Origin: Alentia gelatinosa
Taxonomy: Eukaryota; Annelida; Polychaeta; Phyllodocida; Polynoidae
Direction of reading: 5' to 3'
DNA: 64,000 nt
Assembly: GCA_950022655.1 (NCBI GenBank)
Contig: OX465579.1
Coordinates: 40,093,950-40,157,949, forward strand
A program made the translations under genes and the position numbers. The notes under the pieces are model-generated. The model had not been told where the DNA came from. It saw only the letters and a program-made list of their open reading frames with translations, and did no database searches. Positions 25,690 through 35,938 of this stretch are shown in pieces (the stretch's first letter is position 1; each line of letters begins with the position of its first letter).

Positions 25690-28234
25690 TCTGATAAGAA
25701 TTTCACATCAAATTGTTAGCTGTATGAAAAAGGGAACTAGAGATTCAAAGATTGAAAATATGAAACACCCTAAGTAAGGGGGCTCAATAATTGATCTCAT
25801 TTTTACTAATTGTCTACACATTAGCAACTCAGGGGTTCTTAATAACATGATCAGTGATCATCTTCCTACGTTCGCCGTCCGAAAAAAGTTAAAATTAACT
25901 AAAGGAAATCCCAATGTCAAATTTAAAGGACGAACTTACAAGAATTATAGTTATGAGGAGTTTGAGGCATTTCTTTTTGATTCATACTGGGGTGAATATT
26001 GGAGGCTTGACGATGTTGATTTAATGTGGGATATTATTCTTAGACTTATTCAAACTTACCTAGACAATGTTTGTCCAGTTATTACTTATAATAAGGTCAA
26101 AAAAGGTGATGAATGGATTTCAGATGAAATTTATTCCATGATGAATGAGAGAAATAATCTTATTGGTAGTTATGAACAAAAGGCAAGTCCGGATATTTTA
26201 GATAAAGCTAAGCTTTTGAGTAAAAGGATTAAATATGGTTTAAAAGAAGCCAAAAATACTTTCTGTTTGGAACAAATGGAAAATGCTAAGCAACACCCTA
26301 AGGATTATTGGAGATACATTATATCACTATGGAGTAATGGAGGTTTAGAGGAATCGTGTACATTAATAGATAGTAATTCTAGGGTTTCTCAGGATGGAAT
26401 TCCTGACTATATAAATGGTTACTTCTGTAATATTGGTACTAAACTATTTAATGATAGAGATTTAAATGACTATGAGCATTTGTTTAACCTCATAAAGAAT
26501 ATCCCTGTAGAGAATTATAATTTAGATGTTAATATTACATCAGATGATATAATTAAATTGGCTAGAGGTATAAAGATTTCTAAAAGCTCAGGTATTGATG
26601 ATATATCTAGTAGAGTTTTAAAAGACGCCATGATAATTCTTGCTAATGAGTTTGCGCATCTTTTTAATATTTCTATTGAATCTGCTGTATTTCCGAAGTT
26701 ATGGAAGTTGGGAACTGTAATTCCAATCCCTAAAGGGGGAAATCTTGAGGATATCGCTAACTGGCGAGCAATAACTTTAACGCCTATTCTACTAATATAT
26801 TAGAAAAATGTATTGGTGAAATTTTAGAATCGTTTATAAGTCAAAATTCTGCAATCAATGATAGTCAATATGGTTTTAGGAGAGGGATGGGGACTACTGA
26901 TGCGTTGTTTAGATATACTAATGAGCTGTATGCAGCTCGTAACCTGAGTTATCATACTGCGTCCATTTACATAGATTTACACAAGGCCTTTGATGCCGTA
27001 CCTCCTGAACTACTATTAGCGAAATTATTAAATATTGTGGGTTTACCTGGAAATATAGTTGCGTGGTTTCGGTCGTATTTACTTCAACGAGAGCAAAGAG
27101 TTAAAATTTATGGTATGGTATCCTCGACAAGTTTGAATAATTTTGGTGTACCTCAAGGTTTTGTAGTTGGTCCTATTTTATTTAACTTATTTATTAATGA
27201 CATGTGTAATAGTATAGATCGAGTTTTATACTTGCAATATGCTGATGACCTTGTTTTGTACAAAAGTGGTCCTGATCCGTATAATGTTTGGTTGGATCTG
27301 CAATCTTCTTTATTGTTGGTTAATAACTGGTGTTTATCTAATGGTATGACTATAAATTTTAATAAAACAAAGATGGTTTGGTATGCTTCTCCTGGTAAAC
27401 TTAAACATTTAGATCTTCCTAATATGCAGTGTGGTAACAAGTCTATAGAGGTTCTCTGCAAATATAAGTATTTAGGGGTCACCATCGATTCTACCTTGAA
27501 CTTCAACAGTTATGTTAAAGACATTAATAAAAAATGCTAATTGTAGACTATTTAAGCTGAGTAAAATCAGAAATTGCATAACTCGAGATACCACCAAATT
27601 GATTTATACGGCCTTCATCCGACCTATTATGGAATATTGTGCTTTTATTGTTGATGGTGCCTGTAAAAAACCTGTTTCCTCCTTACAATTAACTCTGAAT
27701 CGTGCATTACGAATCATAGGAAAAAATTGGAACAAACGCCTGAATGTAATAGAGATGCATCGACACCTAGGAATTGAATACCTGGAAAGTAGAAGATGCA
27801 TGCAACTATTAAATGCAATGTATAAATGGTATCAGCATGATGTAAATCTGGATTTGACTGTTAGAAGAACCAGAAGGGACCAAAAAGTAAAGTTAAAATC
27901 AGTTATTGTAAAAACTAGTAATTACCAGCATAGTCCTGTTTTCAGGGGTCAAATCTTGTGGAATAAGCTGACATCTTTAGTTCAGAAAATTGATACATAC
28001 AGGATCTTTAAGAAAGAGGTAAAATTGATGTATTCGGAGTTTGATTGGAGATAGAGATATACATACTCATCTCATTACTCATCATTTTCATTCATGTATT
28101 TTTCTTGTCTGATATCCAAATTGTAATAAGACAATGTCTATTTGTAAAACATGTTCTGTATACAAGACGCAGTGGAAGATCTAACCCAGTGTTAGAACTG
28201 CCCTTTTCTTTGAATAAAAAAAAAAAAAAAAAAA
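25690..28234 (+). mobile_element. 5'-truncated non-LTR retrotransposon (CR1/jockey-like) with poly-A tail
   Basis: The copy begins within the C-terminal part of the endonuclease domain and runs through RT and the C-terminal domain. It then has about 150 bp of 3' UTR ending in an A run of about 19 (28216-28234). Truncation at the 5' end and the A tail are the products expected of target-primed reverse transcription. The tail is followed by two GGTCTAAGCTAGG repeats in host or older DNA. A target-site duplication could not be fixed because the 5' limit is blurred by decay. Confidence 0.85.
25778..28054 (+). pseudogene. ORF2 (endonuclease C-term, reverse transcriptase) with two frameshifts
   Basis: The first block has SIIDLIFTN and ISDHLP, the last motifs of an APE-type endonuclease. 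It continues as a 318-codon frame to 26803 with the RT entry motifs SSGIDDISSRVLKDA and VIPIPKGG. A frameshift just before 26803 moves the reading into a 217-codon frame. That frame carries YGFRRGMGTTDAL, SIYIDLHKAFDAV (catalytic Asp), GVPQGFVVGPILF, LQYADDLVLY (catalytic YADD) and KYLGVTIDSTLNF. A second frameshift at an A run near 27530 leads into the 180-codon C-terminal part ending at 28054. The RT core is well preserved except that QGSxLGP reads QGFVVGP. It is inactive as it stands but fairly young. Reading frames and motifs are seen directly; the CR1/jockey assignment is inference. Confidence 0.9.
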
Positions 28235-28670
28235 TTTATACAGACAGGTCTAAGCTAGGGGTTTTTAACTTAGACAGAGCGGTCTAAGCTAGGTGAGACT
28301 AACTTTATTACAGAACTATCAAAGCCAAAACGTAGTGGAATTATGCCATCCATTATTCTTTGGATTAGTCGGGTAGCCAAAGCCCAAATTTAGACCTAAC
28401 ACCAATTTAGTTTTTTCCTCTGCTGATTATTCTTCTCTGGGATGTATATGAGAACTAGGATTTTGCGGAGATCCCACTATAGAGCAATTTTATATATTCA
28501 AAATGGCGTCCTTGATGCTTACACAGGAGGACTTGCATTTCAAAACTCACATTTTGTCATTATTTACTACTACAAATATATGATATTTAGGTCAAGATAT
28601 ATGTTTTTGGGGCCAATAATCTTGATGGAAAGGGTTTGGGAGGAATTTGATTTACTGTTGCTGTGCTAAC

Positions 28671-28732
28671 TAAGGCCTGGCGTCCACCTACTACTATAGA
28701 AATTTCGACCTACCGATATGGCACCGATACAT
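28671..28732 (+). repeat. Family A inverted-repeat element, left piece of a split copy
   Basis: Matches the left end of the element at 213-503 from AAGGCC through CCACC, the ACTACTATAG block and CCGATATGGCACCGAT. It stops inside what is the hairpin loop in the complete copy. The matching right piece lies 4 kb downstream at 32730-32944 in the same orientation, so this looks like one element interrupted by a later insertion. Confidence 0.75.
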
Positions 28733-28884
28733 AAAGTAAATATCGCTACAAATACCTAACATGAAAAATGTAATATTCGTCCACTTTTTTACCGGAGAAG
28801 TGTCCACTGGCTATCGCTAATCTATTGGTGGGTCTCGAACCCTGAAAATATCTTGACGACTGGGAATCGCAGCAAGTGCCAGAG

Positions 28885-29040
28885 TGGAAAAATATCGATA
28901 AAACGAGAACGAGTTCAAGCACAGCCAATTATACGTAGGTGTGGCGCTCTGGGACATGTTGCCCACAAAGATAGAACAGATAATGAACAAAAAGCAGTTT
29001 AAGTCAGCTGTCAAAACACACCTGCTGCAAAATACAATCT
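28885..29040 (+). pseudogene. C-terminal end of a non-LTR retrotransposon ORF2
   Basis: One frame reads KTRTSSSTANYT; after a one-step shift it continues VGVALWDMLPTKI and then KKQFKSAVKTHLL before a stop. The LWxxLPxxI ... FKxAVKxHLL pattern is the conserved end of CR1/L2-like ORF2 proteins. It lies between the left piece of the split family A element and the piggyBac element, so it is probably part of the DNA that first interrupted that element. Confidence 0.7.
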
Positions 29041-29180
29041 ATACAACTCTAATAGTTTGAATTTACCATGGTAAGCTCGCTGCGTCAAATGATCGGAGTG
29101 TCATTGTTATTATTGTTAAGGTTAATGGTATGGCTAAAAATGCAAGATTGCCTGCAATGGTTAACTCTTTCAGTCCGAGC

Positions 29181-29270
29181 AATGCCTGGAGGCACTCCCA
29201 GGCCAGGGACGATCAATGCCTGGAGGCACTCCCAGGCCGGGGACGATCAATGCCTCCAGGCATCTTTTCA
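29181..29270. repeat. Subterminal direct repeat of the piggyBac element
   Basis: A 34-base unit beginning AATGCCTGGAGGCACTCCC occurs twice (29181-29214 and 29215-29248) and a partial third copy follows. Each unit contains internal dyad symmetry (GCCTGGAGGC ... CCAGGC). A GTCGTCCCCTGGCGG block near the opposite end (about 32185) resembles the inverted GGGGACGA part. Subterminal repeats are known transposase-binding sites in piggyBac elements; that role here is inference. Confidence 0.7.
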
Positions 29271-29380
29271 CGCGTTATTACTAAGAACACTATTTTCTAT
29301 TAGAAAAATTTCAAATATTTTCACAATATTTTGGCAATAGATAAAATAATACGTAGGAATTAATGCCAAATGATTTGTTT

Positions 29381-29406
29381 ATATATGTTACTATGGTAAC
29401 ATATAT
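29381..29406. promoter_or_regulatory. 26-bp palindrome with RFX X-box-like core
   Basis: Arms of 11 bases (ATATATGTTAC) are inverted around a 4-base centre. The core GTTACTATGGTAAC resembles the RFX X-box (GTTNCCATGGNAAC). It lies about 120 bp upstream of the transposase start inside the piggyBac element, where a promoter would be expected. It could equally be a structural or transposase-binding site. Confidence 0.45.
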
Positions 29407-29524
29407 AGAACGCAGAGTGAAGTGATTTTGATACATCGATCAGCGCGTTCCGCCGAGCATGTCAGGAAGTCATGACGCGATTTACGCATGCAATGTAAAC
29501 ATTGGCCCTTTTTTATAGTTTAAC

Positions 29525-31726
29525 ATGGATTCAGATGAATTATGGAGCGGAGATGATGATGATGATTGGGAGGATGATCTCCCTTTGTCAAGTTATATGT
29601 TGTTACATCAACATGAAAAGATGCCAGGAAAAGAAACTGAATCAGAAGACAGTGATGAGGAACCACAGGCACAGCCTACTCGACCTGTCCCGGGTGACAG
29701 TAACTGTGACCGTATATGGGTCCGTACAAAGGAAGGCATTCCACGGCATTCCCCATTAGAGCCATTTGATGCAACAACATCTGGCATTCAAGATTGTGTA
29801 GATCTCACAAAAACTAAGACAATTTCTGATTTTTTCCGTTTGTTTTTCACACTAGAGTTCCTCACTACACTCGCCGACAGGACAAATGCTTACGCGCATA
29901 AACAACGTCAAGGCCGCATTGACAAGCAGAGTGACAAGTGGTACCCAGTCGATGTCGAGGAACTTTCTAAGTTCATCGGACTAATATATCTAATCGGAAT
30001 CATGAAAAAACCAAGACTACGAGATTATTGGAGTACACTAGCTTCCATCTGTACACCTTTCTTTTGAACTATAATGGTTCGAGATAGATTTCAGCAATTG
30101 CTACAGTAAGTGACAGCAGTGACAGTAATGCAAAACTAAGTGTCAGTAGTATGCATGCTCTGACTTTTTCTCTCAGTTGTCTCTCTGTTTGTTCAGAACT
30201 AATGTATACATAGATATTGTTTATCAGTTATAACTGTTGTTTACCTAGATGTAAATAATAACAATTCCGAGTTGTATTTTACAGCTATCTTCAGTTCTCC
30301 GAACCCACTCAAAATTTAAAAATGTAAAAATTAGTCAAGCAAACTTGGTGTTTGGCCATGTAAATATATTTTGGGTTAAATTGATACATACAAAATTGTA
30401 TGTGCCAATGCATTATCATAAATAAACAATGAAAATAGTAATACTGTGCACAGTTTCAGTACTGAAAACAATATCCTCTGGACCATACTGGTTTGTTGTG
30501 TACTCTGGTTTCTGATTTATTTATATTTGAACTTGATATGTCTGAAACCATCTCGGTACACTATATATAAAATACAACTGCAACGTATGTAACATAAAGC
30601 TGTGAATTTTGAATTGAATTTGATAAAACCATATAAAAATTATTCATGAAATAATGCCAAATATATTACACAAACAAGTATGGTTTCGGCCCTTCATGAT
30701 AGTTGTTGAAAACACAATACTGAAGGCCTCCTCAGCAGAGAAATATTGTGCATAATAGAATAATATATCATACAAAAATAAATCAATTGTTATTTTCAAT
30801 ATTTTTCAGGATATGTTATCAATGCTTTCCCATACTTAGGACGTGAAGACAGGGGAGCTATCAACCTCTACAAAGATGTGGTTCTAAAACTGCTAAGTGA
30901 AGGCCAAGTATTAGGACAAAATTTCCTAATATTCATGGACAACTTGTACACCTTTCTACCCCTTATAGAAGATCTATCCACAAAAAAAACATACTGATGT
31001 GGGACAGTGCGAATGAACAGAACTGGACTCCCTAAACCTCTGATGAAAAAAAACTTGCTGAACTTAAAGGAAGGGGAAATGTTATTTTCTCTAAATGTTC
31101 AGATATTCTTCTCACTGTTTGGCAAGACAGGAAAGTAGTACATGTACTGTCAAATATCCATGGCACTGAAATGACTGTAACAACATGGAAAATGAAAGGT
31201 GCAAATGGAAAATTTGCAGTCCAAGAAATTCCCATGCCTATCTGTATTCGTGATTACACTAAATACATGGGGGGGGGTTGATTTATCAGACCAACTGTAC
31301 CAGTATTATTCGTATGGGCGAAAAAGTGTAAAGTGGACCAAAAAACTATTCTTTTATGTCATTGAACTGATGAAATTAAATAGCTATGTTATGTTCAAAA
31401 GTCTGGAAGAAAACAAGAAATGCAATCTCTATGATTTCTCCATTGCGCTAGTTTAACAACTTGTCTCAGTGTCAAAGGTGAGGCCTACTGCTGGCCCTAG
31501 TTCCACTCAAAAATGACTGACATCTCGTTGCTTGCCTGCTGATCTCGAGCGCAAGAGTTTCTGTCGGGTATGTTACCATCGTGTTAGGGTTGGTTCTACA
31601 GAAAAAAGGCGTCAAACCCGTTATGTTTGTGATACATGTAAGGTACATTTGTGTTTGCCTTTCTGTTTCAGGGTATTTCATACGAAGTCTAATATCACAA
31701 CCGTAGACCGACCCACAGAAGAATAA
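29525..31726 (+). pseudogene. piggyBac-type transposase, broken
   Basis: The start at 29525 opens an acidic N-terminus (DDDDDWEDDLP) followed by the DDE_Tnp_1_7 entry region (FTLEFLTTLADRTNAYA; LIYLIGIMKKPRLRDYW). A TGA at 30065-30067 interrupts the frame just before MVRDRFQQLLQ. About 700 bp of AT-rich sequence without transposase similarity follows. Homology resumes at 30809 with GYVINAFPYLG, then MDNLYTFLPL (second catalytic Asp), a TGA at 30995, HVLSNIHGTEMTVTTWK, and a frameshift at a G run near 31270 around GGVDLSDQLYQYY (third catalytic Asp). The Cys-rich C-terminal domain is at 31532-31726 (FCRVC, YVCDTC, HLCLPFC). The segment holding the first catalytic Asp is missing, so the protein is inactive. 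Confidence 0.9.
30106..30809 (+). other. Intron-like segment replacing the middle of the transposase
   Basis: It begins GTAAGT directly after transposase coding sequence and ends with a pyrimidine-rich tract and TTTTTCAG directly before coding sequence resumes, so it looks like a consensus GT-AG intron. However, joining the two sides puts the downstream part out of frame. About 100 or more residues of the family, including the first catalytic Asp, are absent. The best reading is two introns whose intervening exon was deleted, or a deletion/replacement with chance splice-like edges. Confidence 0.45.
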
Positions 31727-32264
31727 GACTCCCCCCCCCCCGTAACAAAAAGAACAACACATGCCTGATAGGCGCTGTGAGGCTAGGCCTGATTGCTTTT
31801 GTGTCAATTTCTTTCATGTTGGGGCTACAAATTCATGTAAAGCCTAGAACTGTATGTGGTACATGTATTTATAATGGTGACAGTGCCAAAAATACCAAAA
31901 ATAAATAATGTTACTAACTAACCTGTTTGCGTTGTGTTCATATATGAATCTCACTAAGCGTACATCCAAGGCGTCGAAGTAAAACTTGGTGTTTCCATTA
32001 GCTTCTCAATATATAATCCGAGGAACTTGACAATATCAGTGCAGTGCCAGGATAAGTAATGTCACCTCTTCATAATGATACCATATTTCAAACATGACAC
32101 TGCATATTTTGTTTATAAATAGCGAATAACTTTGGATGCACATACACACTGGACGCCGGTAGACGCCATTAGCGCGATAGTGTCGTCCCCTGGCGGTATT
32201 ATGCAATATTATGGCTCGGTTGGTACGCGCGCTCTCCACTAGGGGATCGGACTGAAAGAGTTAA

Positions 32265-32729
32265 TGGTATAAGGGATACAACTTCTGAACTGAGAGTTTT
32301 TCGGCTAATGACCGCATTGTTTGTATATTGTACATCAGTGAAATTTATCACTACTTTCATCGACAAACATTCTTTTACAAATGAACCTGAGGTAATCGCT
32401 GAGAATGGTAATGGTCTAGTGGCTCATATTTCTCCAACTTGTGTTTATGTCTATGTCAAATGACTATGTTTTGTCTTCTATATATCGTCATGTCCTGTGA
32501 TTAACTTATACTTGTTTCTTTTACTTATATATCAGCGAACTTGGCACAAGGCGACCTGATACGAAGGACTTTAACGCCGAACATATCAATGACAATGAAC
32601 TTTTATTTATAATGCTGCCAATGTCCTATTGTGTGACATAACATATGCCTTATGAGTACTGCTGATAAAAGATTTATTGATTATGTAATTGATTTGATTG
32701 TTATGCATGGAAGAACGCCCCTGGGAGGA
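32265..32729. other. Interrupting DNA downstream of the piggyBac element
   Basis: About 465 bp between the right TTAA and the right piece of the split family A element. No coding remnant is seen. It is probably the continuation (3' UTR) of the non-LTR fragment at 28885-29040, separated from it by the piggyBac insertion. Confidence 0.4.
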
Positions 32730-32944
32730 CATATCGGGAGGACATATTGGGAAGGTGCAAAATCGTAGACATATGTCTAGACATGTCAATCCACTATGCA
32801 TCAGAAGATTTTTTTTTCGGTGCCTAATCGCAGAAACGTGGTCACCTGCCCCGATATCAGGTGACCTTCCGACGCGATTTTGATTTTGTATCGGGAATTG
32901 CATCGTAGACAATATCGGAGCCATATCGTAGTAGGTGGACGCCG
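32730..32944 (+). repeat. Family A inverted-repeat element, right piece of a split copy
   Basis: Matches positions about 293-494 of the complete copy at 213-503. Shared blocks include GGGAAGGTGCAAAATCG, GACATATGTCTAGACATG, CGGTGCCTAATCGCA, CCTTCCGACGCGATTTTGA and GTAGTAGGTGGACGCCG. It ends before the GGCCTT terminus and is followed by ATAAAG. Together with 28671-28732 it reconstitutes most of one element, with only about 20 bases around the hairpin loop missing. Confidence 0.8.
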
Positions 32945-33076
32945 ATAAAGCTGATTATAAGGGGGTACAAAAACCTCCATAACTGCATGGACATTTTTAT
33001 AAGTGCATTACTTTCACATCTGTATGTTCATGAATACAACATATCAAATAAATATGCTGGATGAGTCACATTTTCT

Positions 33077-33090
33077 GTTGCCATGGTAAC
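33077..33090. promoter_or_regulatory. Perfect RFX X-box-like palindrome GTTGCCATGGTAAC
   Basis: Fits the X-box consensus recognised by RFX factors (GTTRCCATGGYAAC type). No gene start is recognised near it, and the nearest coding sequence is the 3' side of the minus-strand retroelement. The following ACATATATA resembles the flank of the palindrome inside the piggyBac element. Function is unproven. Confidence 0.3.
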
Positions 33091-33240
33091 ATATATAATA
33101 ACTTATGACTGGAAATAAAGCTGATGATACTTAACTAAAAAGAATACAGATTAGGTTAGCTGAGTGCCTCCGAAGAACATGCTAGGACAGTTCTGATAAA
33201 TGTGCTCTCAGTTATATTTATGGTAACAACAAAGGTGATA

Positions 33241-35270
33241 TTTATTTATTTTTTTTATTATTGAATGATGCGCATACAGAACGTCGCGGTCTTCCACCAT
33301 TCACTTTTCTTTGCCAATTTTACATTCAGTTGGCTTACATAGCCGTGTTTGCAGTATTTTGAATACTGGCATGCACCTTTACACAACAAATACAACATAA
33401 TACATGACCATCTCATGATCCTAGGTCATTAGTGCTGAAAAACATGAACTTTACATAAGTCAATACATCATAAGGACAAATATACACACAAATTTATAAC
33501 AATAGTATAGCAATTATATAAGAGAATGTCAATAATATAAATATTAATAGTAGTAGCAATAGTATGGCCGTCTTAGACATATGGGATAATTTGATATATT
33601 GAAGGATACTGAAGGAGAGTCATCTCATTTTGAGGTGAACTTTCAGTAGTCGTTTGATTACTGATTTGGTGTCTGATTCTTTAATGTTGTCTGGTAGACT
33701 GTTCCATAGAGATTTACCTCTATAGAAAGGGGCCTTTTTCAGGAACTCAGTCCTTGGTCGTGGGAGGTGGAAGACTAATTTTGACATAGTTCTTGTTTCC
33801 CGTCTATCTCCTAGCTGATCTTCAATATCAATATCGTCCCTTAGCCTATCGTATATACCTTCCTTTATGGCTAGCTTTCTAAGATAAGATGACGTTAGTT
33901 CATCCCTTCGTTCCGAAAGAGTTTGGATATTCGCTCTGCGATGCAGTTCTTCGACAGTGCACACCATGGGTCCCACCGCCAAACAAGCCCTCAACGCCCT
34001 GTTCTGAAGTCGTTGTAGCTTTGCTAACAATTTACTAGTTGAGCAGCCATGAATGACACATGCATAGTCAATAGTTGGGACTATTGTCTGTTTATAAACT
34101 TTCAGAGCAACATTGATTGACAGATTATGCCTGATCTTTGAAAGCAAATAGATTTTATGATTAACTTTCTTAATCACCGAGTTTAAATTGCTATCAAAAT
34201 TCAATTGTGAGTCAATATGGGCTCCCAAATAGACGTAATCCCTAACGGTATCTAATTTTGTCATGCCCAGGAAGAGGTCAGGGTATTTTAACATTTTTGC
34301 TTTCCTGCTTGACACGTACCAAACTGCCTTTGTTTTGGAACAGTTGATACTCAAGTAGTTTTTCCTAGACCAATTCCATAGGTCGTCTAGTCCCTTCTGA
34401 ATGTCTACAGCTATCCTATCAATATCATTAGAGGACGTATAAAATACTGAATCGTCCGCTTAAAGTTTAGCGGTTAGACCTAGCCTGTCTAAGATCTCTG
34501 CAATTTCATTAATATAGAATATAAATAATAGAGGCCCCAGGTCTGAGCCTTGGGGCACTCCATATTTAACCGTAGACCATTTAGATGTAATATCCGACAT
34601 CCGCATTCGTTGTTCTCTACTAGCAAGATAGCTATTAAGCCACTTAAGATTATTCTCTGACAGGGATAATGTACTGATCTTGTTCAATAGGATCCCATGG
34701 TGTACACTGTCAAACGCTTTGTGAAAATCAACATAAACAGCCCCTGTTATTTCACTCATGTCTCTGGCTCTGTTAAAATCATTTACAACCTGCCAAATTG
34801 CATCCAGAGTCCCCCGGTTCAGAAGATAACCAAATTGATTATCACTTATCAGCTTATTTTCCTCCAGGATATTAGACAAATACCCATGTACCAGTCTCTC
34901 AGCAACCTTAGATTAGACAGGTAACACCGAAATCGGTCGCCAGTTATTTGCGCTTGATAACTTTCCACTCTTGGGTATTGGCGTAACTGTCGCTTGACAC
35001 CAGTCTTTAGGAATATCTCCGGTATCAAAGGATGACTGATACAAAAATTTCATCTGTGGTACTATAAAAAGGAACGCATCCCTTAATATCGCCGTACGTA
35101 TATACTCAATACCTGACGGCTTGTTAATGTTTATTTCTTTAAATAAATGTTCTAGGGTCTCCAGGTTCACCTGAATGGGGGGACGGTTGCCACGTAGTCC
35201 TCTGAGATTATCCTCAGTTAGATAGTTTACTTTAACATGACTGGATCTTTTGTCGCTTTAGTATGCCAAA
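33241..35270 (-). mobile_element. CR1-like non-LTR retrotransposon, 5'-truncated
   Basis: Minus-strand element running from an RT N-terminal region near 35270 to a 3' tail rich in A (on the plus strand TTTATTTATTTTTTTTATTA at 33241-33260). About 360 bp of 3' UTR separates the ORF stop at 33620 from the tail. The upstream limit is set where similarity to ORF2 fades; an extra in-frame stop lies near 35259. Its C-terminal region resembles the fragment at 4630-5100. Confidence 0.85.
33620..35255 (-). pseudogene. Reverse transcriptase ORF2 with in-frame nonsense codons, one at YADD
   Basis: A single minus-strand frame carries the RT blocks in order: INKPSGIEYIRTAILRDA, TVTPIPKSGKL, NNWRPISVLPV, QFGYLLNRGTLDAI, AVYVDFHKAFDSVHHG (catalytic Asp), YGVPQGSDLGPLLF, ADDSVFYTSS, KTKAVWYVSS and DYVYLGAHIDSQLNF. 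The C-terminal part contains NRALRACLAVGP and LWNSLPDNIK and ends at 33620. Two stops break the frame: TAA at 34913-34915 in the loop after WRPISVLPV, and TAA at 34460-34462 exactly where the Tyr of YADD should be. Both are one substitution from sense codons (TTA, TAT/TAC). No frameshift is seen between 35255 and 33620. Confidence 0.9.
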
Positions 35271-35938
35271 AACTCTCCACCCACTCATTGACAATGGTCA
35301 TCATGCAGCAAAACCAAGTTCAAAGATGACAGCCCACTGATTGATACCATCCCTTGCCTACAGACAAGTGAACTGGATAATTGGAAAACTACAGGAGGGT
35401 AACTTTGTAAATTTTACATATAAAAGGAAACCACCAATGGTAGAGTTTCAAACATCTTCTCATGAGATATCGAATTCAATCGGGTGGCCTTTATTTATTC
35501 ACATCAACGATACATGAAGGTCTGAGGACAGCTAGTAGGATGGTTCAGGTTTGAGCATTTGATTTATCATGGGGAAGGTCAGTTGTGGCTAATGATCCAC
35601 AAGGTGTCGTCCATTTGCGTTCAACAATTCATCATGGGAGAATGATAGCTCATGAAAAGAGTTCTTTACCTCTCCTGGCAGGCGACACCCTCTGGGGTGT
35701 CGTAGGTGAATGGAAATGGAACTGTAGTTTGGCCAATTTAGGCTCGATCCTTAGATAAGTATGGCCCATGAGTTATCACCTTATCCTGCTTCCATATTTG
35801 ATGAAGATGGTCAGATGCCAAGACCAATATAAAAATTGTCATCAAAGTGACAATATCAAGCAAAAATGAAGAGAAGGGTGTAGAGGCATCCTTCTTGTAT
35901 AGTTGTGCTATATACATCTGGTCCAATGAGAGACTATA
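35271..35938. other. No gene recognised
   Basis: Sequence between the upstream limit of the non-LTR element and the unrecognised minus-strand frame at 35939. No domain, repeat end or regulatory cluster stands out. Confidence 0.4.

Larger units (their letters stand above)
29165..32260 (+). mobile_element. piggyBac-superfamily DNA transposon, 3,096 bp, with terminal repeats and TTAA
   Basis: TTAA at 29161-29164 and 32261-32264 flanks exact 14-base inverted ends (CTCTTTCAGTCCGA at the left, its complement at the right). TTAA target duplication is diagnostic for piggyBac. The body encodes a recognisable but broken piggyBac-type transposase on the same strand (29525-31726). Just inside the left end is a subterminal direct repeat (29181-29270). 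Both ends and both TTAA copies are intact, so the insertion boundary is precise. The element sits inside DNA that itself interrupts a family A element. Confidence 0.95.
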
